Assembly: GCA_020849935.1 (NCBI GenBank)
Contig: JADZFJ010000358.1
Coordinates: 1-5,074, forward strand
DNA: 5,074 bases
Direction of reading: 5' to 3'
Source: Crocinitomix sp.
GTDB lineage: Bacteria; Bacteroidota; Bacteroidia; Flavobacteriales_D; Crocinitomicaceae
Shown here: piece after piece, positions 1 through 5,074 of the stretch
Numbering within the stretch: position 1 is the first letter of the stretch
Layout of the letters: the number at the start of each line of letters is the position of its first letter
Notes under the pieces: model-generated
What the model was told of the DNA's origin: nothing
The model's input: only the letters and a program-made list of their open reading frames with translations
Database searches by the model: none
Program-made: the position numbers and the translations under genes

Positions 1-1582
1 GCGTAAAATCATCCATATAACCCTTGTCTAAATAAACGGTTATTTCGGTCAGTTCATCTGTAATCATCGTATCGACATAACAAACCGTTTCATACCCCCA
101 TTTACCTGCAAAAAATTGATAATTATCTTGGTAATACAAAGGAATTTCAGCTTCTCCAAGGGCTGATGTCGTGCCATTATGGTCGATATAGGTATGTTGC
201 AAAAACACTTCTGCTCCTTCAATTGGTTCTAAAGTCACTGCATCCAACACATTAACTGTTAAGGTAAATTCAGGGATTTTTTCAAGGATGATATCTTTCT
301 CCACAATCACCCCGTTTTCAAATTCAATCGGCCAAGTTTGTGGAAAATATAAAACTTTAAAATAAGTCACTTCTTCCATTCCTTCCGATTCAATTCCAGT
401 GGCATAATCTCCAATCACATTCGAAATATCATTAATTGGTGTGCCATCAATCGTGACAGAAACATTGTTCAAGGCCATACCCGTTCCAAATTCGGTGATA
501 TTTCCCTCCAAATAACTTCCTTGATGTTCAGAAGGATCCAATACAAATAATCCTTCTTGTATATCTGCCCCAATAATAACTCCAGAAGGTAAAAGGTGAT
601 AAACACCCCAACAACCATCCGTTGTCGGCGATTCAAGTGGAGACGTATCATAATTGGCTACTTCTACTAAATTGTGTGGATAGGTAATGTCATGAATCAC
701 CACCCCATCTGTGTAATAGGATGTATATAAATAATTGCCTTTCACATGCGAATTGTGGGGTACAATATTATTTCCCGGCGAAGATTGTATTTTATCTAAT
801 TCAATGATATTGGTAGGATCGGAAACATCAAATGCGCCAAGGTATCCACCGGGTACTTCGTCAGTGGTAAAGACATAATTTCCATCTTCGGAAGCCCAAA
901 TATTATGCGAAAAAGTGGTAGGAGTCAAAGCCGTTCCCAACAAAACTGGGCTGGTTTTATCCGTTAAGTCAACAATACTGAAAAAACCTTCGTAAATATG
1001 CGCAAAATAGCCTGTATCATTCACTACATATCCGTCGTGGACATACCAATTATCAAAAACTCCCACTTCAGTTGGGTGTAGTGGATCGGTTGCGATATCT
1101 AATATGATGACTCCTTTATTCCCTCTATTTGCACCAAAAATATACAAATAACCATCCTTTTCATACAAATTGTGTGCTGATTGCCATTCAAATCCTAAAG
1201 GACCTGTATAAAGCGTGACGGGTAAATCAGTGTCGCTAGGCAAACCACTCATATCAATAATCATAAGGCCCTGCAAGGCTTCGGTTGTTACATAAGCAAT
1301 ATCCCCCAAAGTTTTCAAATCGCGCCAAATTGAATTCATGCCGGGAGTCCAAAATACCTCGGTTGGAGTTGTGGGGTCACTAATATCCACAATCGAAACC
1401 CCATCACGGGCACCTACCAACGCATATTCGTTGCCTTCTTCATCCACATACCCCCAAATATCGTTCAAAAAAGTAGTGTGAATCTCGGGAATATCTAAAT
1501 ACCCCAATTCATTCATGTTTAACTGATTATAACCAGTTATTGAAATGAACACACTCAGTAAAAAAACACGAATTTTTTTCAT
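1..1582 (-). CDS. LVIVD-repeat choice-of-anchor B family protein, secreted (partial, C-terminus outside window)
   Basis: An uninterrupted minus-strand frame runs 527 codons from ATG at 1582 to the window edge. The ATG 8 nt further upstream meets TGA after three codons, so 1582 is the start. Residues 1-20 look like an export signal: MKK, a hydrophobic stretch at about 6-15, then GYNQ. Residues about 30-350 hold six or seven LVIVD-like beta repeats of the type 'GVSIVDISDPTTP' (61-73), 'GLMIIDMSG' (105-113), 'FFSIVDLTD' (200-208), 'DGVVIHDIT' (292-300) and 'GLFVLDP' (344-350), with characteristic 'SHNIW', 'PHNSHV' and 'GCWGVY' patches. This order is typical of Bacteroidota choice-of-anchor B proteins, a propeller-like fold. 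Residues about 355-435 and 437-520 look like two carboxypeptidase-regulatory-like or Ig-like beta-sandwich domains. Such proteins usually end in a T9SS sorting domain, which would lie outside the window. Substrate and exact role are unknown. It lies 96 nt downstream of the carbonic-anhydrase-like gene on the same strand. Confidence 0.9.
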   Translation of the reverse strand, partial: MKKIRVFLLSVFISITGYNQLNMNELGYLDIPEIHTTFLNDIWGYVDEEGNEYALVGARDGVSIVDISDPTTPTEVFWTPGMNSIWRDLKTLGDIAYVTTEALQGLMIIDMSGLPSDTDLPVTLYTGPLGFEWQSAHNLYEKDGYLYIFGANRGNKGVIILDIATDPLHPTEVGVFDNWYVHDGYVVNDTGYFAHIYEGFFSIVDLTDKTSPVLLGTALTPTTFSHNIWASEDGNYVFTTDEVPGGYLGAFDVSDPTNIIELDKIQSSPGNNIVPHNSHVKGNYLYTSYYTDGVVIHDITYPHNLVEVANYDTSPLESPTTDGCWGVYHLLPSGVIIGADIQEGLFVLDPSEHQGSYLEGNITEFGTGMALNNVSVTIDGTPINDISNVIGDYATGIESEGMEEVTYFKVLYFPQTWPIEFENGVIVEKDIILEKIPEFTLTVNVLDAVTLEPIEGAEVFLQHTYIDHNGTTSALGEAEIPLYYQDNYQFFAGKWGYETVCYVDTMITDELTEITVYLDKGYMDDFT

Positions 1583-1626
1583 TTTTCCATTTATTAAATC
1601 ATCCCATTTTCCATACAGCACACTCC

Positions 1627-1634
1627 CAAAGCTA
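1627..1634 (-). promoter_or_regulatory. Candidate Bacteroidota -7 promoter element for the LVIVD gene
   Basis: Read on the minus strand, TAGCTTTG matches the Bacteroidota primary-sigma -7 consensus TAnnTTTG at all fixed positions. It would place transcription start near 1620 and give a leader of about 40 nt before the ATG at 1582. No TTG lies at the usual 17-23 nt upstream, so this is only half of a promoter. If real, the LVIVD gene can be transcribed separately from the gene upstream of it. Confidence 0.35.
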
Positions 1635-1636
1635 AT

Positions 1637-1659
1637 AACGTTTGACAATAAAAAACGTT
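1637..1659. repeat. Short inverted repeat AACGTTT-N9-AAACGTT
   Basis: Perfect 7-bp arms at 1637-1643 and 1653-1659 are separated by 9 nt. The repeat sits just upstream of the candidate -7 element at 1627-1634 (minus strand), where a dimeric regulator could bind. It could equally be a weak hairpin in the trailer of the carbonic-anhydrase-like mRNA. There is no T-tract of the kind expected for a terminator. A role is inference only. Confidence 0.3.
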
Positions 1660-1678
1660 GGTTAACAAGTCAAATCGA

Positions 1679-2281
1679 TTACTTTTTTCCCGCTTTAATT
1701 GATTCCCATGTTTTAAACATCGCTTCTTGACTAGGTCGATTAGGTTCAATTGCTCGCAAGGGTTCCACCTCTTTTAACGACAATTTACATTCCGCTGGCA
1801 ATGTTTGATACAAAGCCGTGCCCATTGTTTTCCATTCCATCATCTCATCCGTCACTTCTTTAATAATTTTTCCCGGATTCCCAACCACCAAACTTCTCCT
1901 CGGAACCACCATTTTCGCGGGAACAAAACTCAAAGCCCCGACGATACATTCATCGCCAATCTCAACCTCGTCCATCACCACTGAATTCATCCCAATCATC
2001 GAATTTAGGCCAATCGTTGCCCCATGAATAATAGCGCCATGGCCAATATGCGCACCTGCTTTCAACAATACTTGTGTGCCTGGAAACATGTGTATCGTAC
2101 AATTTTCTTGCACATTACAGCCATCTTCAATAATAATTTGCCCCCAATCACCGCGCAACGCTGCTCCTGGTCCAACATACACATTTTTGCCAATCACCAC
2201 GTTACCAGTCACTGTCGCCAATGGATGTACAAACGACGATTCATCCACCACCGGAATAAATCCATTAAATTCAAAAATCAT
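1679..2281 (-). CDS. PaaY/CaiE-like gamma-carbonic-anhydrase family protein (left-handed beta-helix)
   Basis: A complete 200-residue protein, the usual length for PaaY-type proteins. Residues about 10-135 are hexapeptide repeats (such as 'ATVTGNVVIGKNVYVGPGA' and 'AIIHGATIGLNSMIGMNSVV') that form a left-handed beta-helix; members of this family are trimers. The three zinc-ligand histidines are visible at H64 (CTIH), H81 (GHG) and H86 (IIHG), along with the gamma-carbonic-anhydrase residues R43 and D45 (LRGD) and N56 and Q58 (NVQEN). The helical C-terminal tail, with 'PRRSLVVGNPGKI' (127-139) and a 'MEWKTMGTALYQTL' segment (148-161), is closer to PaaY/CaiE than to short YrdA-like forms. PaaY is a thioesterase acting in phenylacetate degradation, but no paa genes are visible here, so the substrate (bicarbonate, acyl-CoA or other) is open. 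ATG 2281 is preferred over an adjacent TTG at 2284. A purine-rich AAAGGG lies 3 nt upstream. Expected location is the cytoplasm. Confidence 0.93.
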   Translation of the reverse strand: MIFEFNGFIPVVDESSFVHPLATVTGNVVIGKNVYVGPGAALRGDWGQIIIEDGCNVQENCTIHMFPGTQVLLKAGAHIGHGAIIHGATIGLNSMIGMNSVVMDEVEIGDECIVGALSFVPAKMVVPRRSLVVGNPGKIIKEVTDEMMEWKTMGTALYQTLPAECKLSLKEVEPLRAIEPNRPSQEAMFKTWESIKAGKK

Positions 2282-2333
2282 CAACCCTTTTTTTGTAAAG
2301 ATAAAAAATTGATTCGGAATAAGTAAAAGCGAT

Positions 2334-2367
2334 CAAAGTAATGTAGTGCCTATTATCAGATTCTCAA
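2334..2367 (-). promoter_or_regulatory. Candidate promoter of the carbonic-anhydrase-like gene
   Basis: On the minus strand, TTG (2367-2365) is followed after 23 nt by TTACTTTG (2341-2334), which differs from the Bacteroidota TAnnTTTG consensus at one position. The spacing is at the long end of the known range. Transcription would start near 2328, leaving a leader of roughly 45 nt before the ATG at 2281. It lies in the divergent intergenic region shared with the small gene at 2462. Confidence 0.3.
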
Positions 2368-2391
2368 TGATTAAAATATCCAATTAATTTA

Positions 2392-2399
2392 TATATTTG
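2392..2399 (+). promoter_or_regulatory. Candidate -7 promoter element for the first four-cysteine gene
   Basis: TATATTTG fits the Bacteroidota TAnnTTTG consensus at all fixed positions. It would start transcription near 2405, about 57 nt before the ATG at 2462. No TTG is found at a suitable distance upstream, and the area is AT-rich enough for chance matches. Confidence 0.35.
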
Positions 2400-2461
2400 A
2401 AATATTACAACCAAAACGTCCACCTCCATGCCAAATGGTGCTGAACAATAAATAGTAAAAC

Positions 2462-2761
2462 ATGGAAAGGGAAAAGCAATTAGAATTTTGTAAACAATGT
2501 TCGCATCGAAAAATGAATTTTAAAGTTGGATTATTATGCGGTTTAACCGATAAAATGGCTGATTTTGAAATTGCATGTCCTGACTTTGTTGAGGATCCTA
2601 TTATAAAAGAGCAAAGACTCAAAGATCTCATTGCTTTAAGGGAATATCAAATTGCAGTAGCGCGAATTGAGCAGGAAAACAAGAAACCTCATAAAGTAAT
2701 ATTCAAGATCATCAGTATTATTTTTACCATAATTTCTATAATATTAGCTTTCATGGAATAA
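2462..2761 (+). CDS. Small four-cysteine membrane-anchored protein, paralogue 1 (function unknown)
   Basis: A 99-residue protein of unknown function. The N-terminal module carries C10, C13, C26 and C39 (C-x2-C-x12-C-x12-C), embedded in 'CSHRKMNFKVGLLCGLT' and 'ADFEIACPDF'. Four cysteines with this spacing suggest a small zinc-binding module, though this is inferred from the pattern only. Similar 'CxxCxxR...GlxCGLT...F...C..F' modules are recalled from many small Bacteroidota proteins without assigned function. A charged helical linker follows (about 45-77, rich in K, E, R and Q), then one hydrophobic segment at about 79-97 ending at the C-terminus. There is no signal peptide, so the likely topology is tail-anchored with the cysteine module in the cytoplasm. 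A paralogue begins 190 nt downstream on the same strand, with about 33 of the first 55 residues identical. Conservation of the cysteines and frame between the copies supports this as a real gene. No Shine-Dalgarno is seen. Confidence 0.8.
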   Translation: MEREKQLEFCKQCSHRKMNFKVGLLCGLTDKMADFEIACPDFVEDPIIKEQRLKDLIALREYQIAVARIEQENKKPHKVIFKIISIIFTIISIILAFME

Positions 2762-2762
2762 T

Positions 2763-2770
2763 TATTTTTG
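2763..2770 (+). promoter_or_regulatory. Possible -7 element upstream of the second four-cysteine gene
   Basis: TATTTTTG fits TAnnTTTG and begins two nt after the stop codon of the first paralogue. It lies about 180 nt before the ATG at 2952, which would mean a long leader, and it has no TTG partner at the right spacing. A chance match is quite possible. Alternatively the two paralogues are simply co-transcribed. Confidence 0.15.
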
Positions 2771-2782
2771 CTATAATGAAAA

Positions 2783-2929
2783 TTACTTTTTAAAAGTTGA
2801 ATAACCAATCACATTCGTAAGAATTTTCTCTGACAAAAAACCATCTTTAACGCGATCTTGACGATTTATAGATGTGCGATTCATTAGATCTTGGACTTTT
2901 TTAGAATGTTCTGATTTGTAATTCAGCAC
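2783..2929 (-). other. Antisense open segment between the paralogues, possible gene remnant
   Basis: On the minus strand a frame of 48 sense codons, preceded by TAA and ended by TAA at 2783-2785, reads as a hydrophilic protein-like sequence with pieces such as 'KVQDLMNRTSINRQDRVKDG' and 'EKILTNVIGYSTFKK'. It has only a GTG at its upstream end and one internal ATG, with no visible start signal. An open run of this length is uncommon but not rare by chance in DNA this AT-rich. I do not recognise a family. It could be the decayed 3' end of a lost gene or simply noncoding. Confidence 0.2.
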
Positions 2930-2951
2930 TTAAAATTAGTTAGAACATAAA

Positions 2952-3230
2952 ATGGAAAGAGAAAGACTATTACCCATTTGCCAACAATGTTTGCATCGAA
3001 AAATGGATTTTAAAATTGGTTTAGTTTGTGGTTTAACCAATAAATTTGCAGATTTTCATATTTCGTGTCACACCTTTGAACAAGATCCAATTGCAAGGGA
3101 GGAAAGAAATAAGCGAACCCTTTCAGAAAAAACATTTGCCGAAAAACACATTCGCATTAGTCGAAAGGGCCAACATACGATTAATTTTGTTATTTTTTTT
3201 CTACTGAAAAATTTTTCTGCAACGGTTTAG
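2952..3230 (+). CDS. Small four-cysteine protein, paralogue 2 (function unknown)
   Basis: A 92-residue paralogue of the gene at 2462. It keeps all four cysteines at the same positions (C10, C13, C26, C39) and shares HRKM, GL-CGLT, ADF and the D-P-I motif after the last cysteine. The substitutions are largely conservative (K/R, N/D, V/I, L/V), suggesting the module is under selection in both copies. After about residue 52 the two proteins no longer align: this copy has a basic linker ('EKHIRISRKGQ', 64-74) and only a short hydrophobic stretch (about 77-85, 'INFVIFFLL'), too short for a confident membrane helix. The reading frame there passes through a run of eight T (3193-3200), so the C-terminus may have been altered by a past frameshift. 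DNA similarity to paralogue 1 starts at the ATG, supporting this start. It converges with the nuclease gene 42 nt away. Confidence 0.72.
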   Translation: MERERLLPICQQCLHRKMDFKIGLVCGLTNKFADFHISCHTFEQDPIAREERNKRTLSEKTFAEKHIRISRKGQHTINFVIFFLLKNFSATV

Positions 3231-3272
3231 AATTTCCAAAATTTGATGGATAATTTTGAAAATAACAATATT

Positions 3273-4406
3273 TCATAGTAGTTTTTTCAAATCATCTAAT
3301 TTTGGGAAGGCAATTTTATAATGTTCTGGCAATTCATTATAGGTTTTATAGGTTATTACACCCATTGGTTTTGTGGTATCTCTAAAAGCAAATTCAACGA
3401 TTTTTGTATTTTTCTCTTTACATAGAATGATTCCAATTGATGGGTTTTCGTGAGGTTGTTTTACGAATTCATCCAATACAGATAAGTACAAATTCATTTT
3501 CCCAACATATTCTGCCTTGAACTTTCCTTTTTTCAATTCAATTGCAACAAGACTTTGAAGTTTTCTATTAAAAAACAGGAGATCAATAAAGAATTCTTCA
3601 TTTTCAACCAGCAAGCGATATTGATTGCCAATAAAGCTAAAATCCGCTCCCAAGGCCATTATGAATTTTTTGATATTTTGTACAATTTCTTGTTCCAAAA
3701 TGTGCTCATCAGGTTCTTCGTCGTTAGCTTCGATGTTCACAAAATCCAATAAAAGTTCGTCTTTAAAAATCAATTGCGCTTTTTCTTTAAAAGTGGATTC
3801 TTGAATCGTTTGTATGAAATTATTTTGAGAAGTACCCAATTTAAGGTGTAATGACTCTTTTAAATGATATTTAAGTGTGTCATGAGACCAAAATTTTTGA
3901 GCTGCATAGCTTATGTAAAAAAACCTTACTTCTACTTTTTTGACGCGTTGAACAATAGCAATATGGTGTGAAAAACCAATCCCAAAAAAGAGCTGTACAA
4001 ATTCGTCAGACGTCATCTGACGAATTTCAGACGGCAAATCGTCAGATGACGTCTGACGATTTTCAGGAAGCATAAAATCAAAAAGAACTACTGGTGATTC
4101 AGCTAAAAAAACCACTTCCAAGTCGGCCCATTCCTCATAAAAAATACGCATATTTTTGAGATTTGTAGCAGAAAAACCCCGCAAGCCGTGCAATTCCTGT
4201 TGTAGTAAGTCCGAAATTTGTTCTACAGCACCTTTGCCCCAGTTTTTATTTCGTGAATTATCTGAAACATATTTACCAACAAAATAATAAAGCAACAACA
4301 TTTCTTTATTCACCTTCTTTGCGGCTGTATAACGACTTTTTAAAATGGCTGATTTTAGCTCTTTGACAGAGCTGAGGTAGTTAGCGAATGTTTCTTTTTT
4401 ACTCAT
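3273..4406 (-). CDS. YhcG/DUF1016 family PD-(D/E)XK nuclease-domain protein
   Basis: A 377-residue protein with the two-part architecture of the YhcG (DUF1016) family. The N-terminal helical domain covers about 7-190 and includes 'KVNKEMLLLYYFVGKYV', 'NWGKGAVEQISDLL', 'LRGFSATNLKNMRIFYEEW' and 'FSHHIAIVQRVKK'. The C-terminal PD-(D/E)XK domain covers about 215-377. The catalytic set is visible as D275 (FFIDLLFF) and E290-x-K292 (VAIELKKG), with the family's conserved Q262 and the 'GKMNLYLSVLDE' and 'IGIILCKEKN' motifs. Nothing essential is missing, so it is probably an active or recently active nuclease. Family members are often found near restriction-modification or mobile genes, but their role is unsettled and no partner is visible here. 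ATG 4406 is chosen because it leaves the usual short lead before the domain. The frame stays open to an ATG at 4463, which would add 19 residues. An unusual in-frame palindromic repeat at residues 113-136 encodes two 'RQxxSD' copies. No convincing promoter was found upstream. Confidence 0.92.
   Translation of the reverse strand: MSKKETFANYLSSVKELKSAILKSRYTAAKKVNKEMLLLYYFVGKYVSDNSRNKNWGKGAVEQISDLLQQELHGLRGFSATNLKNMRIFYEEWADLEVVFLAESPVVLFDFMLPENRQTSSDDLPSEIRQMTSDEFVQLFFGIGFSHHIAIVQRVKKVEVRFFYISYAAQKFWSHDTLKYHLKESLHLKLGTSQNNFIQTIQESTFKEKAQLIFKDELLLDFVNIEANDEEPDEHILEQEIVQNIKKFIMALGADFSFIGNQYRLLVENEEFFIDLLFFNRKLQSLVAIELKKGKFKAEYVGKMNLYLSVLDEFVKQPHENPSIGIILCKEKNTKIVEFAFRDTTKPMGVITYKTYNELPEHYKIAFPKLDDLKKLL
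3999..4027. repeat. Palindrome B in the nuclease gene (12-bp stem, 5-nt loop)
   Basis: AAATTCGTCAGA (3999-4010) and TCTGACGAATTT (4016-4027) are perfect reverse complements flanking the loop CGTCA (TGACG on the coding strand). It encodes 'IRQMTSDEF' in the nuclease. A 12-bp perfect stem is far stronger than anything else in the coding DNA of this window. Confidence 0.9.
4003..4059. repeat. Perfect 21-bp inverted repeat within the nuclease CDS
   Basis: The 21 bases at 4003-4023 are the exact reverse complement of those at 4039-4059, separated by 15 nt. Each arm is itself a palindrome built on CGTCAGA-N5-TCTGACG, and the two 5-nt centres are reverse complements of each other. The second unit is therefore an inverted copy of the first, in the manner of a pair of REP palindromes. 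The region stays in frame and encodes two tandem 11-12 residue peptides in the nuclease. Confidence 0.93.
4036..4062. repeat. Palindrome A in the nuclease gene (11-bp stem, 5-nt loop)
   Basis: AAATCGTCAGA (4036-4046) and TCTGACGATTT (4052-4062) are perfect reverse complements flanking the loop TGACG (CGTCA on the coding strand). It encodes 'NRQTSSDDL' in the nuclease and is spaced 36 nt (12 codons) from palindrome B. Confidence 0.9.
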
Positions 4407-4574
4407 ATTTAAACTCGAACAATTTCGTGCTCTGTTTATTGTTTCAATAACAGTTACATACAAATAAACCTGTTAAGAACAAAAATCATGAAGCCCATTA
4501 TCGTAAATATAAAAAATTCGATTGGGAAATATTCCATTTTCAGAAAACAAAATGAATAGGGACGTAGTAATCAC

Positions 4575-4613
4575 AAAAAAAAAAAAACTGGCTCCCCAAA
4601 AATGGGAAGCCAG
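4575..4613 (-). terminator. Rho-independent terminator of the SprB/T9SS gene
   Basis: On the minus strand, CTGGCTTCCC (4613-4604), a 6-nt loop and GGGGAGCCAG (4597-4588) form a 10-bp GC-rich stem with one G-U pair. It is followed directly by 13 T (4587-4575). It begins 24 nt after the stop codon at 4638. It insulates the nuclease gene downstream from read-through, so that gene probably has its own promoter in 4407-4574, a stretch where I see no strong promoter match and no other gene. Confidence 0.93.
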
Positions 4614-4637
4614 CTAAAAAAATCAGTTTTTTTACAA

Positions 4638-5074
4638 TTAATTTTTAACCAATTTAACTGTTGAAGTTTTGCCCTCGGCAGTGATGGTTACAAAGTAAAC
4701 ACCTTCTGAAAGCTGATCTAAATCAAGTTCTTTTTTATTTACACTTGATCCTTTCAAAATTAACTCACCATTTACAGCGGATAATTCATAGGTAAAAGCC
4801 CCTTCAAATTGAATATTCACCACATCGTTAGTTGGATTCGGATAAACAGCCACCAATAATCCATTTGTTTCATCCACACCTAATTGGCTATTTACTGTGA
4901 TAGATTCATTCATCACACAACCGGCATCGCACTTAACCATCACCACATAGGTCCCAGCAGTTAAACCCGTTAAATCTTCTGTATCATCAAAATCACCTGT
5001 ACCATCGTTGTCCCAATCAAAACTGTACGGAGGAATACCACCTGTTACAGTAATGTCAATTTCTCCATCGCTAC
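4638..5074 (-). CDS. SprB-repeat protein with T9SS type A C-terminal sorting domain (partial, N-terminus outside window)
   Basis: The last 144 codons of a larger gene; the frame stays open to the window edge. Residues 1-60 of the visible part match a SprB-type adhesin repeat: 'GGIPPYSFDWDNDG', then 'DLTGLTAGTYVVMVKCDAGC', where the GG-PYsF-W, L-GL-aGtY-V-V and GC features are diagnostic. Residues about 68-144 are a type IX secretion type A sorting domain: 'VAVYPNPTNDVVNIQFEG', a beta-rich centre, then 'LSEGVYFVTITAEGKTSTVK' and a final KLVKN. Proteins with this tail cross the outer membrane by T9SS and are usually attached to the cell surface or released. SprB-like repeats are known from gliding and adhesion proteins of Bacteroidota. 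The missing N-terminal part probably holds a signal peptide and more repeats. A GTG at 4946 and nearby ATGs are internal and should not be taken as starts. A strong terminator follows. Confidence 0.92.
   Translation of the reverse strand, partial: SDGEIDITVTGGIPPYSFDWDNDGTGDFDDTEDLTGLTAGTYVVMVKCDAGCVMNESITVNSQLGVDETNGLLVAVYPNPTNDVVNIQFEGAFTYELSAVNGELILKGSSVNKKELDLDQLSEGVYFVTITAEGKTSTVKLVKN

Noticed and set aside
469..651. Minus-strand open frame inside the LVIVD gene in another frame.
   Set aside because: The overlapping 527-codon frame has clear family motifs throughout this stretch.
2282..2284. TTG codon as start of the carbonic-anhydrase-like protein.
   Set aside because: An ATG follows immediately and gives the standard M-I-F-E-F beginning of the family.
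1818..2326. Plus-strand open frames antisense to the carbonic-anhydrase-like gene.
   Set aside because: They lie opposite a strongly conserved enzyme and their translations have no recognisable domain; they are a by-product of its codon use.
2375..2455. Plus-strand open segment upstream of paralogue 1, containing a PKRPPPCQMVLNNK-like end before TAG.
   Set aside because: Only 26 codons with no start, overlapping the probable leader of the next gene. It could be a gene remnant but nothing supports it.
2772..2777. TATAAT sequence downstream of paralogue 1 resembling an enterobacterial -10 box.
   Set aside because: The Bacteroidota primary sigma factor uses TAnnTTTG, and there is no matching upstream box.
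2438..2929. 8-bp inverted repeat GTGCTGAA / TTCAGCAC flanking paralogue 1, as if terminal repeats of a small transposable element.
   Set aside because: The arms are only 8 bp, similarity fades beyond them, and no target-site duplication is visible.
4026..4035. GCCGTCTGAA on the minus strand, identical to the 10-base Neisseria DNA uptake sequence.
   Set aside because: It is a single copy, formed in the spacer between the two palindromes, in DNA that is clearly Bacteroidota; no second copy was noticed. Coincidence is the best reading.
3999..4062. Repeated hairpin units considered as a short CRISPR-like or integron-type array.
   Set aside because: Only two units, no unique spacers of regular length, and the region is open coding sequence within a recognised protein.
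4407..4463. Longer nuclease start at ATG 4463 (19 more residues).
   Set aside because: The extra residues do not resemble the family N-terminus and ATG 4406 leaves the expected short lead before the DUF1016 N-domain. The longer form cannot be fully excluded, since a weak AGG lies upstream of 4463.

Overview
The window looks like chromosomal DNA from a member of the Bacteroidota, probably a flavobacterium-like marine or aquatic lineage. It is AT-rich and its start sites mostly lack a clear Shine-Dalgarno sequence. Several short motifs fit the Bacteroidota TAnnTTTG -7 promoter element. Two large reading frames run off the window edges and encode typical surface or secreted Bacteroidota proteins: an LVIVD-repeat 'choice-of-anchor B' protein and a protein ending in a SprB-type repeat plus a type IX secretion (T9SS) type A sorting domain.

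Layout, left to right. Positions 1-1582 (minus) hold the N-terminal 527 residues of the choice-of-anchor B protein; its C-terminus lies outside the window. A 96-nt gap with a possible promoter and a small inverted repeat separates it from a complete PaaY/gamma-carbonic-anhydrase-like hexapeptide-repeat protein (1679-2281, minus). A 180-nt divergent intergenic region follows. Two small plus-strand paralogues come next (2462-2761 and 2952-3230). Each has a four-cysteine N-terminal module, and the first has a clear C-terminal membrane helix. The 190 nt between them carries an antisense open segment that may be a gene remnant. A complete YhcG/DUF1016-type PD-(D/E)XK nuclease gene (3273-4406, minus) converges on them. 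After about 170 nt with no visible gene comes a strong rho-independent terminator (4575-4613), which ends the 3' part of the SprB-repeat/T9SS protein (4638-5074, minus).

The genes do not form one obvious pathway. Two edge genes are cell-surface or secreted proteins, one is a housekeeping-type metalloenzyme homologue, and the middle (about 2400-4460) looks like an accessory patch of lineage-specific small proteins and a nuclease of unknown role. The most striking structure is inside the nuclease gene at 3999-4062. Two strong palindromes there form a perfect 21-bp inverted repeat, yet the region stays in frame and encodes two tandem copies of a short LPxxxRQxxSD-like peptide. This resembles an in-gene palindromic element.
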